A stretch of 44,206 nucleotides of DNA from Stenotrophomonas bentonitica (GTDB taxonomy: Bacteria; Pseudomonadota; Gammaproteobacteria; Xanthomonadales; Xanthomonadaceae). Location of the stretch: positions 1 to 44,206 of the forward strand of contig NZ_PKQP01000015.1 of the NCBI RefSeq assembly GCF_002887735.1, written 5' to 3'. The position numbers and the translations under genes were made by a program. The notes under the pieces are model-generated. The model was given only the letters and a program-made list of their open reading frames with translations. It was not told the DNA's origin and did not search any database. Below are positions 36,075-44,206 of this stretch, piece by piece (the first letter of the stretch is position 1; every line of letters starts with the position of its first letter).

Positions 36075-37328
36075 TTAGTGGCCGTGCTCGGCTTCACCCT
36101 TGGCCAGTTCGGCCTTGAGCAGGAAGGCATTGGCGCCTACGAGGCGCTCACTACCCGTCAGGCCGCTAAGGATTTCGATTCGATTACCTGCACGACGGCC
36201 AGCGAGTACCGGCGTTGCCTTGAAACCACCCTCGACGGCAACGAAGACAACACTTCTGCCATCAACGCTTTGGACCGCATCTGCCGGCACGCTCATGCCT
36301 CCGGCGGCGCCATCGGCGATGATGACGGCCGAAACGGGGGAGCCGGCCGGTGGCAACTTCTCCGAAATTGGTTTGGCGCGAATGGTCGCAGTGCCGCCCT
36401 GCTGCATCACATTCGCAGCGGCGGCAATGACCTCAGCTTCGAAGCTTCCGCCCGGGCCAGTCACTTCCAGCTTCATTCCGGGCACCGCGAGAGTGGCCAG
36501 TGCTGGCGGTGCAGTGAATACGAGTTCATTCATGTCGGGATTGGAAACCTCCGCAACAAGCGTCCCAGCTGAGACGACGCCACCGGGCGTCACTTGGACG
36601 TTGCCAACCAAGCCAGCGACAGGACTCGAGATGGTCACCCGGCCGGAACTGTCCGGAGACCCGCTGGCCGCAACCTGCGCACGTGCAGCACTAGCGGCAG
36701 CATCCGCGGCCAAAGATCGCGCACGCGACGCCTCCAGCTCCTGGCGTGCCACTACGCCTTGCTCGACAAGGGATTTATCGCGGCCGTAGGCCAGGCGGAT
36801 GGCTTCGGCCTCCGCCGCTGCGGCAGTAGCGGCGGCCTTGAACGTCGCGGCTTCTCCACTGACAACGATCACCAGGGGCTGGTTGCTCTTGACGGCCGTA
36901 CCAGGTGCAACAAGCACGCGTTCAACGCGGCCGGTGACCGTTGATGCGATCGCAGCACGCCCCCCGATGGCCGGCTCGACGCGCCCAGCTAGGCGGGTCG
37001 ATGCGCCACCGCCGCGCCCGACAGCCACCACGCCGATGCCAGAAGCCTTGATCTGGTCAGGGGTCAGCTTGACTACACCTTCCTCGGCCTCCTCTTCGCC
37101 GTGATCGCCATCGCCATCACCCTCACTGTGCGCCTCGGCGGAGCCCGGCTTAGCGTCAGCTGTGTGATCGTCGTGACCGTCATCCTTGCCAGCCGGCTTC
37201 TCTGCCTGGGCACCACTGGATTTAGCATCCTCCTGGGCACCGCCACTGCATGCGGTCAGCCCGCCGGTCATCAGCAAGGTAGCCAACAGCGTCGCTCCGA
37301 TGAGCGTTTTGTTTCCGTACTTGTTCAT
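36075..37328 (-). CDS. czcB: CzcB-type periplasmic adaptor lipoprotein
   Basis: 417 residues with a lipobox (GGLTAC), followed by an Asp/His/Glu-rich metal-binding stretch (DDGHDDHTADAK, HSEGDGDGDHGEEE). The adaptor body is typical: VVKLTPDQIKASGIGVVAVG, GRVERVLVAPGTAVKSNQPL, the helical hairpin, RVTISSPVAGLVGNVQVTPG, and a C-terminal domain ending in KGEAEHGH. It joins CzcA to the outer-membrane channel CzcC. The start overlaps the stop of czcC (ATGA). Complete. Confidence 0.93.
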   Translation of the reverse strand: MNKYGNKTLIGATLLATLLMTGGLTACSGGAQEDAKSSGAQAEKPAGKDDGHDDHTADAKPGSAEAHSEGDGDGDHGEEEAEEGVVKLTPDQIKASGIGVVAVGRGGGASTRLAGRVEPAIGGRAAIASTVTGRVERVLVAPGTAVKSNQPLVIVVSGEAATFKAAATAAAAEAEAIRLAYGRDKSLVEQGVVARQELEASRARSLAADAAASAARAQVAASGSPDSSGRVTISSPVAGLVGNVQVTPGGVVSAGTLVAEVSNPDMNELVFTAPPALATLAVPGMKLEVTGPGGSFEAEVIAAAANVMQQGGTATIRAKPISEKLPPAGSPVSAVIIADGAAGGMSVPADAVQSVDGRSVVFVAVEGGFKATPVLAGRRAGNRIEILSGLTGSERLVGANAFLLKAELAKGEAEHGH

Positions 37329-38191
37329 TTTGCCTCCACAAACGGTGCGCGCCCTTCAAGGCGGGCGAGGTCGATTTCTGCTGCCACCCGGCTAAGACGG
37401 GCATCCACAGCACTGCCACGAGCAGCGATCAGGGTTGATCGCGTGCTACGCAGCTCCAATTGCGATATACGACCTGCCTCGAATCCGATGCGGGCCAGCC
37501 GATAGGCTTCGTCTGCAGCTTGTACGCTCTCATCTGCGGCCCGTGCGCGGCTGTTGGATGCTTTGAGACTCGCAACTGCCCCCAAGCGGGCTGCTTCACT
37601 GTCACTCTTCTGAGCAACCAGAACCGCTTCGGCAGCACGTTGTTCCGCGTAGGCGGCCTGGATCGCACCGCGGTTACGGTCAAATAGGGGGATCGAAAGG
37701 CTGATGCCCACGTTGTAGGCCTGGTCGCCTGCTTGGCGGAAGCGCGTCTGAGCCACGGACGCACTCAATTGTGGCAAGGCACGCTTGCGCTCGACATCTA
37801 TAAGGCGACCGGAGGCCTCCGCTTCAGCCTGTGCAATGCGAACGGCAAGCGGGGGTGCCTCAATAGCGACTGGGTGAGAGGGCACGCGGTCAAGCAGGCT
37901 TTCACCGATGTCGGTCAGGGGACTGTCCACCAAGGACACCCCGGCCAGGCGCGCAAGCGCCGCATCCCGGTAGGCCTCGGCCTCATCCAGGCTTGCCTTC
38001 GCATTGGCGACCTCGCTCCGTGCCTGCACACCGCGCAGGTTGGGCTCACGGCCCTCGCTGACCATCGCAGCCACGGCCTTAGCGTCCTGTTCAATCAACG
38101 CCAATGCTTCGCTGGCCAGTTCATAACGGCGCAACGCAGCCTCTGCTTCGGCATATGTTGCCGCCAAGCGCCCGGCTGCGTCACTGCGCAT
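37325..38191 (-). pseudogene. czcC: CzcC outer-membrane factor, N-terminally truncated
   Basis: 288 residues of a TolC-family channel (ATYAEAEAALRRYELASEAL, AQARFRQ-like SVAQTRFRQAGDQAYNVG, ISLSIPLFDRNRGAIQAAYA). Normal CzcC has over 400 residues with a signal peptide; here the signal peptide and first helices are missing. Homology-like sequence continues in frame for ~16 codons before the apparent ATG (NAAEAGAAGLRGDL) and then meets a stop at about 38240, so the 5' end was cut off rather than mis-started. Upstream lies the eptA-like gene instead of czcI. Without export this product cannot form a channel, so the pump would need another outer-membrane factor. Confidence 0.85.
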
Positions 38192-38300
38192 CAGATCACC
38201 CCGTAAGCCTGCCGCGCCTGCCTCCGCAGCGTTGCTTCCTTAATTTAGGACCCCAAGAGCCGCTGCTGGGCGCTTCCAGCAGCGTGCTCGTTGTCGCCCG

Positions 38301-40016
38301 TTATGGGGTGGACCCGGAGTTGATGGAACAACCGGAGAAAAGATTCAGGCTTTCGTCCAACGACTTCGTCCGGACCTGCATGAGGCCGAGTACAGAATGG
38401 AAGAGGTTGTCGTGGCTGGCCGGCCGCTTTGATCGGTCCCGGACACATTGAAGGTCCAGGTTGTTGCTGCTCTTCATGCCCTCGGACATCCACATGACCA
38501 TGGGCACTTTGATCTGAGTGTCGGGAGCAATGGCATAGGGGAGACCGTGGAGATAGACGTTCGCCTCGCCCAGTGACTCACCGTGGTCGGATACGTAGAT
38601 CAATCCAGTGTCATGGCTTTGATCCTGCTCAAGCATGCGGATGGCCTTTCCTAAGAAGTCATCTGTTGCAAGAACTGCGTTGTCATACGCATTGACGATC
38701 TGCTGGCGTGTGCACTTGCCCAGATCTGCATTGCGGCAGTCAGGCGTGAACCTCCTCAGAACCTCGGGATATCGCTTGTAGTAGCTCGGCCCGTGGTTCC
38801 CCAGCTGATGCAGAACGACCACAACATCACCCGGATTGTCATCGATCGCGTCATGCAATCCCCGCAACATGATCTCATCGCGGCACGCTTGGCCATCGCA
38901 CAACCCATCCTTGATAGGCACGCGGAAGGACTCAAACGCCAGGTCCGCGCAAACCCCCTTACAACCTGTCTGGTTGTCCCGCCATAACGTCTTGATGCCA
39001 GCTCGCTCAAGCACATGAAGCAGCGACTCTGAGCCCCTGATCTTGTCTCGATCGTAGTCTCGCCTTCCATACACCGAGAACATACAAGGCACGGAAACTT
39101 CAGTATTTGACCCGCAGGCAGTCACGTCCGAGAAGTTGACAACGTCCGATGCCGCCAGCTGTGGCGTTGTCTGCCGGCTATATCCATTCAGTCCCCAGTT
39201 CTGCGCGCGAACCGTCTCGCCTACGACTATGACCAGAAAGTGTGGCTTCGCACCTGGTGGATGGGGCTTCATTCTGGCGTCCGGACCGACCACCTGAATC
39301 GGACCCCGTTCGGCTCGCGTCTGTTCTCGGACAACCTTGGCAATGGAAGCAAGATAGTTTCCGGGTGTTGCCAAGTACCTGACTGGCTTGTGGTTACGCA
39401 TGAGCGAGGACAGGTTGTCGAACGAGGCGAAGGCCGCGCCAGTTATGACCACGACAGAAACGCCGAGCAGAAGGACTCTAGCAAGTACGGCGCTCGCCAG
39501 ACTGGAGGGACGCCGGATCCGAACCGTACATGCCACGACGGCTGGAAACACGCCTTTCATCAACACCGCAAGGAAGAATCCCCAGGTCAGCAGCTCGCCA
39601 GCCTCTGCGCTGTCAGTCTTCAGCACGTTTCGCACCATGCTTGCATCGAAGTAGACGCTGTAATTGTCTGAGTTGTAGGCGGCAGCAGCGGACACGACAA
39701 GAAGCAAGGAAACGACGGGCTTTACCGTCCATCGAGTGCACAACAACCCAAGAAAGAGTACGTTCAAGGAGGTAAGAATCGCTGCCGTTGACAAGAGAAG
39801 CAGCGCACGGGCCGCTCCATCAACACCACTCTTGGCGATGACCTCTGCAAAGAAGGCGTTGTTGAGGAACAACGTGAAGTACAACGCCACAACGATGATC
39901 AGAGTACTGATCCCCAGCTGAGGTCCCCTGACATGCCTCCCAAGCCGACCGAGTGGATCTGAGACAGCTCGGCCTTGCCGATCACTCCGGCTGAAGCATT
40001 TTTTCAAGTAGTCCAT
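38301..40016 (-). CDS. eptA: Lipid A phosphoethanolamine transferase (EptA/MCR family)
   Basis: 571 residues. Five N-terminal membrane helices (STLIIVVALYFTLFLNNAFF onward) precede a periplasmic alkaline-phosphatase-like domain. The catalytic Thr is in VVGETVRAQNWGLNGYSR (~residue 266); the zinc-site motifs VTACGSNTEVSVPCMFSVYG and IYVSDHGESLGE (~477) are intact, and disulfide cysteines (TGCKGVCAD, CDGQACRDE, CRNADLGKC) match the family. The enzyme moves phosphoethanolamine from phosphatidylethanolamine to lipid A and lowers binding of polymyxins. It follows the ArnT-like gene on the same strand and sits between czcI and czcC. Family is certain; the exact MCR/EptA branch is not determined. 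Confidence 0.93.
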   Translation of the reverse strand: MDYLKKCFSRSDRQGRAVSDPLGRLGRHVRGPQLGISTLIIVVALYFTLFLNNAFFAEVIAKSGVDGAARALLLLSTAAILTSLNVLFLGLLCTRWTVKPVVSLLLVVSAAAAYNSDNYSVYFDASMVRNVLKTDSAEAGELLTWGFFLAVLMKGVFPAVVACTVRIRRPSSLASAVLARVLLLGVSVVVITGAAFASFDNLSSLMRNHKPVRYLATPGNYLASIAKVVREQTRAERGPIQVVGPDARMKPHPPGAKPHFLVIVVGETVRAQNWGLNGYSRQTTPQLAASDVVNFSDVTACGSNTEVSVPCMFSVYGRRDYDRDKIRGSESLLHVLERAGIKTLWRDNQTGCKGVCADLAFESFRVPIKDGLCDGQACRDEIMLRGLHDAIDDNPGDVVVVLHQLGNHGPSYYKRYPEVLRRFTPDCRNADLGKCTRQQIVNAYDNAVLATDDFLGKAIRMLEQDQSHDTGLIYVSDHGESLGEANVYLHGLPYAIAPDTQIKVPMVMWMSEGMKSSNNLDLQCVRDRSKRPASHDNLFHSVLGLMQVRTKSLDESLNLFSGCSINSGSTP

Positions 40017-40179
40017 TTGTTTTTCCGTTTGATGGACCCGCAGACGCGCTCATGGCGAGTACGCCGGCGCTGTGCAAACCGAAGTCGCTGTGCTCGCGGG
40101 TCTACTTAAGGGGCGCTCAGAGGGGCAGTACAGGTGCAAAGGACCTGACGCCCTCGACACTCGGAAGCGGCGGCGAGGT

Positions 40180-41871
40180 CTAGCGAATTGAGGTTTCGCA
40201 TGTCGATAGAGCTCCAGCCGGAATGAGCCACCAGGTTCTTCGATTGGCTACTCCAAACTGCAAGGATGGATCCGGCCTTCGATCACCGCAGTTCTCTAGC
40301 ACCGACCCCTCAATGAGCAGCCAACGCACGTCCTGGCGCTCCTGCTGCCAACTCAATGCCGTGGCAAGCTGCTGCCTAGCAGGCCGATTGAAGCCGAACT
40401 CCGCCGTGGCTGATTGCGACATGAGCAATTGCTGCTCGCGCCAACCGACCAGTCCCAGTTGCGCCGAAGGTCCGATGCGTGTGCTCACCTGTTCCATGAG
40501 CCCCCGGGATGAGCTTGCCTCGTTCAGGACGCTGGGACCCGCAAACCCGTAGACGACCCAAAAACCACTCATCCCCGTGAGCAGCCCCTTCCAGGCGCTG
40601 CCTGAAAGTGAGAGAGCCGCACCAACCAGCAAGGGCAACGAGGCGAGGAGGACCAGGATGGCGATCGAGTGCGAGTCCTCACTAGAGCCACGCTCAGTGA
40701 GAAGCTTCACTTCGAACCGAGGGTTGGAAGCGAGCATCCATATCCCCAAGGTCGCCGTTGCCGTACCCAGGAGCGAGACAAACGCGGTCGCCAATCTTCG
40801 TACTCCGACTCTTCCGACAATGTCTGGAAGAGACGCAGCGAGCGCCAAGCACAGCATCGGCAGGCCGGGGAGGATGTACATGTCTCGCTTTCCTGCAGGA
40901 ACTGAAAAGAACAGTACGATCAGGGCGAGGCTGCCGACCGGAAGCCATAGACGTTCGTCAAAGCGACAAAGCCCTTTGTAGAGGCTTGGCCCCGCCCAGG
41001 GAAGAAGGGCGATCGTTGGCAACCACGACGTAGCTATAACTACGAGGAAGTACCACGGTGCCTGGAAGTGATGCCATGAGTTTCCGTAACGCTGGATCGT
41101 CTGGCGGAACAGGATGTTACGCGCGTACTCAAGGTTCTCTTGGGTGGGGTGGATCCATACAGCGATCAGCATCGGAATGAGCCAGATGCCAATCGCGACC
41201 AACAAGGCCAGGGGTCCCAGCCACGCGCGTCGATCACCTATCCAAGAAGCACTCATCTTCCTGGAAAACGTCAGCGCCAGGGCTGGAACCAGCATGAAGA
41301 GTGCAATCACTCCCACGCCCTTGGTGATCACTCCCAACCCGGCCGCAAACCACGCCACGGTCCACATCCGCCAATCCGGACCGCGAACAATGTGCCGAAT
41401 GAGGCCGTAGTGGGCCAAGGTGACCCATGCAAGCAGCAGGGGATCGATCTGCGCGCGCTTCATCTGCAGAGTGAACTGCACGGCGAGGAGTAGCGCCCAA
41501 CCTGCGTAGATCCCGGCCTGCTTGGACCACAAGCGCCGTCCTAGGTCGTAGGTCATCCACACACATGCGATACCTGACAGCACCGAGGGAAGCAGGAAGG
41601 CAATCCTGAGATTTCCGGTCAGCTGCAGCAGGGCAGCCTGGATCCACATGAAGAGCGGAGGCTTGTCTGCGTACAGCTCTCCACCGCGGCGTGGGAACAG
41701 CCAGTTTCCGCTGTCCACCATTTGGGAGGCAACCAAGGCGAATCTCGGCTCATCGGCAGGCCAAGGGTCGCGCAGGCCCAGGCCCGCACCGAGGACCACC
41801 GTAGCGGTTGCCATCAGCAGTGCCGCTTGACCGCGCGGAGTTCGGAGGTAGGTAGATATTGAGAGGGGCAT
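40180..41871 (-). CDS. ArnT-like glycosyltransferase (family 39), lipid A modification
   Basis: 563 residues with about 12 membrane helices. The N-terminal GLRDPWPADEPRFALVAS holds the acidic catalytic-type Asp/Glu pair of GT39/ArnT enzymes, followed by GNWLFPRRGGELYADKPPLF, as in ArnT. ArnT moves 4-amino-arabinose from a lipid carrier to lipid A at the periplasmic side; the substrate of this homologue is inferred only, since no arn biosynthesis genes are in the window. Its ATG abuts the stop of a 33-codon frame upstream (TGAATG), so it may be translationally coupled. It precedes the eptA-like gene by 164 bases. Confidence 0.85.
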   Translation of the reverse strand: MPLSISTYLRTPRGQAALLMATATVVLGAGLGLRDPWPADEPRFALVASQMVDSGNWLFPRRGGELYADKPPLFMWIQAALLQLTGNLRIAFLLPSVLSGIACVWMTYDLGRRLWSKQAGIYAGWALLLAVQFTLQMKRAQIDPLLLAWVTLAHYGLIRHIVRGPDWRMWTVAWFAAGLGVITKGVGVIALFMLVPALALTFSRKMSASWIGDRRAWLGPLALLVAIGIWLIPMLIAVWIHPTQENLEYARNILFRQTIQRYGNSWHHFQAPWYFLVVIATSWLPTIALLPWAGPSLYKGLCRFDERLWLPVGSLALIVLFFSVPAGKRDMYILPGLPMLCLALAASLPDIVGRVGVRRLATAFVSLLGTATATLGIWMLASNPRFEVKLLTERGSSEDSHSIAILVLLASLPLLVGAALSLSGSAWKGLLTGMSGFWVVYGFAGPSVLNEASSSRGLMEQVSTRIGPSAQLGLVGWREQQLLMSQSATAEFGFNRPARQQLATALSWQQERQDVRWLLIEGSVLENCGDRRPDPSLQFGVANRRTWWLIPAGALSTCETSIR

Positions 41872-41973
41872 TCAAGCCGCCTTCTTAGAGGCGGCACGGT
41901 GCCGTTCGGCGACTGCGCGAGCAGGCACGCGTCGGCCGGACGCACAAAGCGCCCAGAAACAAGATGTGATCAT
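41872..41973 (-). other. 33-codon leader frame before the ArnT-like gene, possible czcC 5' relic
   Basis: A minus-strand frame starts MITSCFWALCASGRRVPARA and ends with TGA directly followed by the ATG of the ArnT-like gene. The first 11 residues look like the start of a signal peptide, which is what the missing 5' end of czcC should encode after czcI. The rest is basic and not family-like. An inverted repeat GCCGCC...GGCGGC (41876-41895) lies at its end. It may be a leader peptide, a relic or chance. Confidence 0.3.
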
Positions 41974-42034
41974 GGAAAGATCCGCTAAGGGTGATCGCAG
42001 AAGGACGAACAGGCGCCTAGCGCCTGGGTCGCGA

Positions 42035-42355
42035 TCAAGCCCTGGGAGGTCTAATCAGCCTGTCGGGGGTGTGGGGCGCCACGGGCCGCTCGTAGAACAC
42101 GTGCCCACCCTCATCCAGTGGCGCCTCGCCCGGCGCAAATCCGTTAGACGCCACGAATGCACTGCTGTGATGGCAATGACCATGACCACAGGCTGGGTGT
42201 GCCTTGTCGGAGTGCCTCTCGCCTGGCCCTGCTACTTCCTGATGGGACTGCTCTTCAGAGAAACAGACCGAAGCATCGACGACAGGCACTATTACCAGCA
42301 CTGCAAGTAGCAGTGCCAAGGCGTAGCGCTTGGCGTGGATGGCAAGGGAAGTCAC
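42035..42355 (-). CDS. CzcI-like small exported His/Cys-rich protein
   Basis: 106 residues with a signal peptide (YALALLLAVLVIVPVVDAS) and a metal-rich segment (HSDKAHPACGHGHCHHSS). Size, export signal, composition and place at the head of a czc operon fit CzcI, a small periplasmic protein linked to control of czcCBA. In a normal operon czcC would follow directly; here about 3.8 kb with two lipid A genes separates it from the czcC remainder. Sequence conservation within this family is low, so the name is provisional. Confidence 0.7.
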   Translation of the reverse strand: MTSLAIHAKRYALALLLAVLVIVPVVDASVCFSEEQSHQEVAGPGERHSDKAHPACGHGHCHHSSAFVASNGFAPGEAPLDEGGHVFYERPVAPHTPDRLIRPPRA

Positions 42356-42428
42356 GTGCTGCTTCGACCCATACGGACGTGGCCGGGAAGATACCTTGCA
42401 TCATAGTTCTCAGCAAGCTGAGGCTTGT

Positions 42429-43139
42429 TCATGTTCTGCCCGGGCCCGGGCGGGTGGAGCGGGAGCGGCCGAGCACCTTGCCACCAACTGGATCCAAGGC
42501 CAGGTCTGCACCTTTCCCGCCGGTGCCTCTCAGCACGCTTGCACGCAGATCATCTTCGGCCAGATCCACAACAACCTCAGCACCAGACCACTTCGCTCGT
42601 TCAACCTCGGCGGCCGAGGAAACGACGGCACTCGGCATGGCTCCCAGCGCTCTGCTCATCTGGATCAGTGCGTGTCCCACGGACCCGGACGCTCAAGAGA
42701 TCAGCACTGTCTGCCCGTCCTTCACCTGTCCAATGCGGGTCAAAGCCTGGTAGGCGGTGACGTAGTTGATGGGAAAGGCGGCCCCCTGATCCAGGGTGAT
42801 GGAATCAGGAAGGCGGATGATGCGCTTGTCCTGCACCAATGCCCACTGCTGCTGCAGGCCATCCTCAGTAACGCCGAGTGCGGCACCGCCGTAGATGGCC
42901 ACGCGTGTTCCTGGCTCAAAAGCGCCGCTGTGTTCAGCAATACCGGCACCGTCATTAGTCAGCACCAATGGTGCGCGTGCGTGCTCGACAATACCCGCGA
43001 GGACCTGGCTTGAAAGTGGGTTAACGGTAGCAGCGTGCATGCGAACCAACGTGTAGCCCTCACGTGGCGACGGTACTGGCCGTTGTTCAATGTGCATGGT
43101 GGGCGCAGGGCCGAATGAACTGGCTACGACTGATTTCAT
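42429..43139 (-). pseudogene. Zinc-independent quinone oxidoreductase (MDR family), broken
   Basis: The frame from 43139 encodes the N-terminal GroES-like fold of a quinone oxidoreductase (MKSVVASSFGPAPTMHIEQR, AATVNPLSSQVLAG, LVLTNDGAGIAEHSGAFEPG, INYVTAYQAL). At 42693-42695 a TGA interrupts the NADPH-binding motif: TVLIS-stop-ASGSVGHALIQ, where Gly (GGA) is expected. The same frame continues to DPVGGKVLGR, then degenerates and stops at 42429, without the C-terminal ~100 residues. One nonsense mutation plus a 3' truncation or frameshift make it inactive. It lies 100 bases after the DsbA-like gene. Confidence 0.82.
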
Positions 43140-43239
43140 AAGTACTCCTGTTGGCGAATGCCGTGTAGACGGCGCCGCTGTGAGAGAGGGCTGGGCAGTG
43201 GAGACAGGGGCACCGAAGTGCTCGATATCAGCTATCGAT

Positions 43240-43917
43240 CTATGCAGGCATTTGCCGCATCACGGCGATGGCTTCGAGAACGGCATCCGCTCCCTGATAG
43301 AGGACTTCAGAGCTCACCGGCTGCAGCTGGCCAGCAGTCTGGAGATACAGCTTTAGAACGCCCCGGACCTGTTCACTCTCCATCATGCGCTGAGTTTCAT
43401 CGATGCGTTCGCAAGCCAAAAGGGCCAGCGCATCGTCAGCGTTGAGCTGCTCGGCAAACACCACTGGGTCAGAAGCGTATCCATGCCGCTCAAGGAAGCC
43501 GGACGTGATGGCCGCAGCGACCCTCGCGCTGCTGGTCTCCCGGCCGTCGATGTACCGCTGCCGCTGGAAGTGGTGGAGCAGCGGTAGCTCCAGGCGTCTG
43601 TCGAGGCCGCGCGCCAAGGTCAGTGCACGGGTCATCGGACCCGAATCGAAGCTGCCATGCGGACCGAGCAACACCTGCTGACGGTACGCCTCGCTGAATA
43701 CCTGCCCGGTCAGTGCTTCAATCCTCTGATCGTTAGACCACGCGTACTCTGCCCATTCCCGATTCTGCGGGCGAGCACCACGGCCTGTGAATAGACCGCT
43801 TGGCAATAACATCAGTTCGATAGAGGAGTCGTTAGTCAGCGCGTCGAGCGCCGGAGCGGCGGCGTAGCACAACCCGCACCACGGGTCGAATAGATAAAGC
43901 AGCGTTTTTTGCAGCAT
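43240..43917 (-). CDS. DsbA/FrnE-family thioredoxin-fold protein
   Basis: 225 residues from the ATG at 43917, chosen because the family begins directly with a beta-strand and active site: LLYLFDPWCGLCYAAAPALD. The CGLC pair matches the CxxC of FrnE-like (DsbA-family) oxidoreductases, and the helical insert (GPMTRALTLARGL, YIDGRETSSARVAAAI) is typical. No signal peptide is present, so it is probably cytosolic, acting as a disulfide isomerase or in redox metabolism. A longer frame to 43974 is not family-like. The next gene, an oxidoreductase on the same strand, is broken. Confidence 0.83.
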   Translation of the reverse strand: MLQKTLLYLFDPWCGLCYAAAPALDALTNDSSIELMLLPSGLFTGRGARPQNREWAEYAWSNDQRIEALTGQVFSEAYRQQVLLGPHGSFDSGPMTRALTLARGLDRRLELPLLHHFQRQRYIDGRETSSARVAAAITSGFLERHGYASDPVVFAEQLNADDALALLACERIDETQRMMESEQVRGVLKLYLQTAGQLQPVSSEVLYQGADAVLEAIAVMRQMPA

Positions 43918-44206
43918 GAGAGAAAGGGGAGGGGAGGGATCAAGCCCTACCATATTGGATCTAAATCGGAACATATACCCCGCATTAACGACAGACTGTC
44001 AACCAGAACGAACATGTTTGCGTGTTTTACGACGTCCAAGGTACTCCCAGTCTCGCCCCCCCTTTGTTTTTGCTTCAGGCCGGCGAAGCGCCTAGACAGG
44101 ACCGACCCGATGTAATTGGAAGAAGTCAGGGCATGGTGCACCGTGCAGGCATCGCACACCGGTATACGGCGGCCTGATTCTTCGCACGCAGGTGAATCGC
44201 CCAGGG
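43918..44206. other. Right-hand end without a supported gene
   Basis: About 290 bases upstream of the DsbA-like gene. It probably holds that gene's promoter. Small frames on both strands show no recognisable features, and I see no clear repeat or tRNA. Confidence 0.5.

Noticed and set aside
42693..42695. TGA in the oxidoreductase read as selenocysteine
   Set aside because: The position is a conserved Gly of the nucleotide-binding loop, not a catalytic Cys, no selenocysteine insertion hairpin is evident behind it, and the gene is broken again further on.
43947..44159. 70-codon minus-strand frame at the right end
   Set aside because: It overlaps the upstream region of the DsbA-like gene and shows no domain or convincing ribosome site.

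Overview
This window looks like a chromosomal resistance island from a gamma-proteobacterium of the Xanthomonadaceae (Xanthomonas, Stenotrophomonas or a close relative). The main reason is the order copL-copA-copB-copM-copG-copC-copD-copF, including the family-specific CopL and a cytochrome CopM, which is the known copper-resistance layout of copper-tolerant Xanthomonas and Stenotrophomonas. The DNA is GC-rich with strong G/C third positions in most genes. The parts around 28.7-30.3 kb and 38.3-41.9 kb look less GC-rich by eye.

Layout, left to right. (1) 1-3167: housekeeping-type genes. These are a groEL 3' end with an unusual C-terminus, coupled to nudE, then a broken ISL3-type insertion sequence, then prfC on the minus strand. 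(2) 3411-5838: accessory regulators. A KfrA-type coiled-coil DNA-binding protein sits behind tandem palindromes, followed by an unknown 252-residue protein divergent from a small XRE regulator. (3) 6013-16871: the copper block on the plus strand: copL, copA, copB, copM, an NTF2-like protein, copG, a Cys-rich four-helix protein, copC, copD, copF, an EF-hand protein and a DUF305 protein. (4) 16901-18322: a chimeric scar joining the end of a hutG-like gene to the end of a TonB-dependent receptor, followed by an intact DUF4198 gene. (5) 18427-24846: minus-strand cusCBA silver/copper efflux operon led by a Cys-rich small gene. cusB carries a frameshift. A perfect FNR/Anr-type box lies in the promoter region. 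(6) 25050-28708: a scrapyard of broken genes: an antitoxin remnant, an abnormal tRNA-like gene, a 3'-5' exonuclease fragment fused back to back with a second truncated kfrA, an intact MBL-fold hydrolase and an IS3-type remnant. (7) 28830-42355: a minus-strand zinc/cadmium/cobalt efflux block (czcI-like, truncated czcC, czcB, czcA, a P1B-4-like ATPase, an atypical response regulator and an unknown membrane protein). Genes for an ArnT-like glycosyltransferase and an EptA/MCR-type phosphoethanolamine transferase are wedged between czcI and czcC. (8) 42429-43917: a nonsense-mutated quinone oxidoreductase and a DsbA/FrnE-like protein.

How the parts work together (from family knowledge). CopA oxidises and CopB, CopC, CopM, CopG and the Cys-rich protein bind copper in the periplasm or outer membrane; CopD and CopF move it across the inner membrane. 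CusCBA would export Cu(I)/Ag(I) across both membranes, and CzcCBA plus the P-type ATPase would export Zn/Cd/Co. CusB and CzcC are visibly damaged, so one or both tripartite pumps may be impaired or rely on partners elsewhere. The two lipid A modification genes could add polymyxin resistance to the metal island.

The most unusual observations are the lipid A genes splitting the czc operon, the lone response regulator lacking a usual acidic residue and overlapping an unknown membrane protein, the FNR-type box in front of cus, the tRNA with a D-arm insertion, and the IS remnant whose inner edge repeats the 3' end of prfC. No integrase, complete transposase, conjugation gene or CRISPR array was seen.
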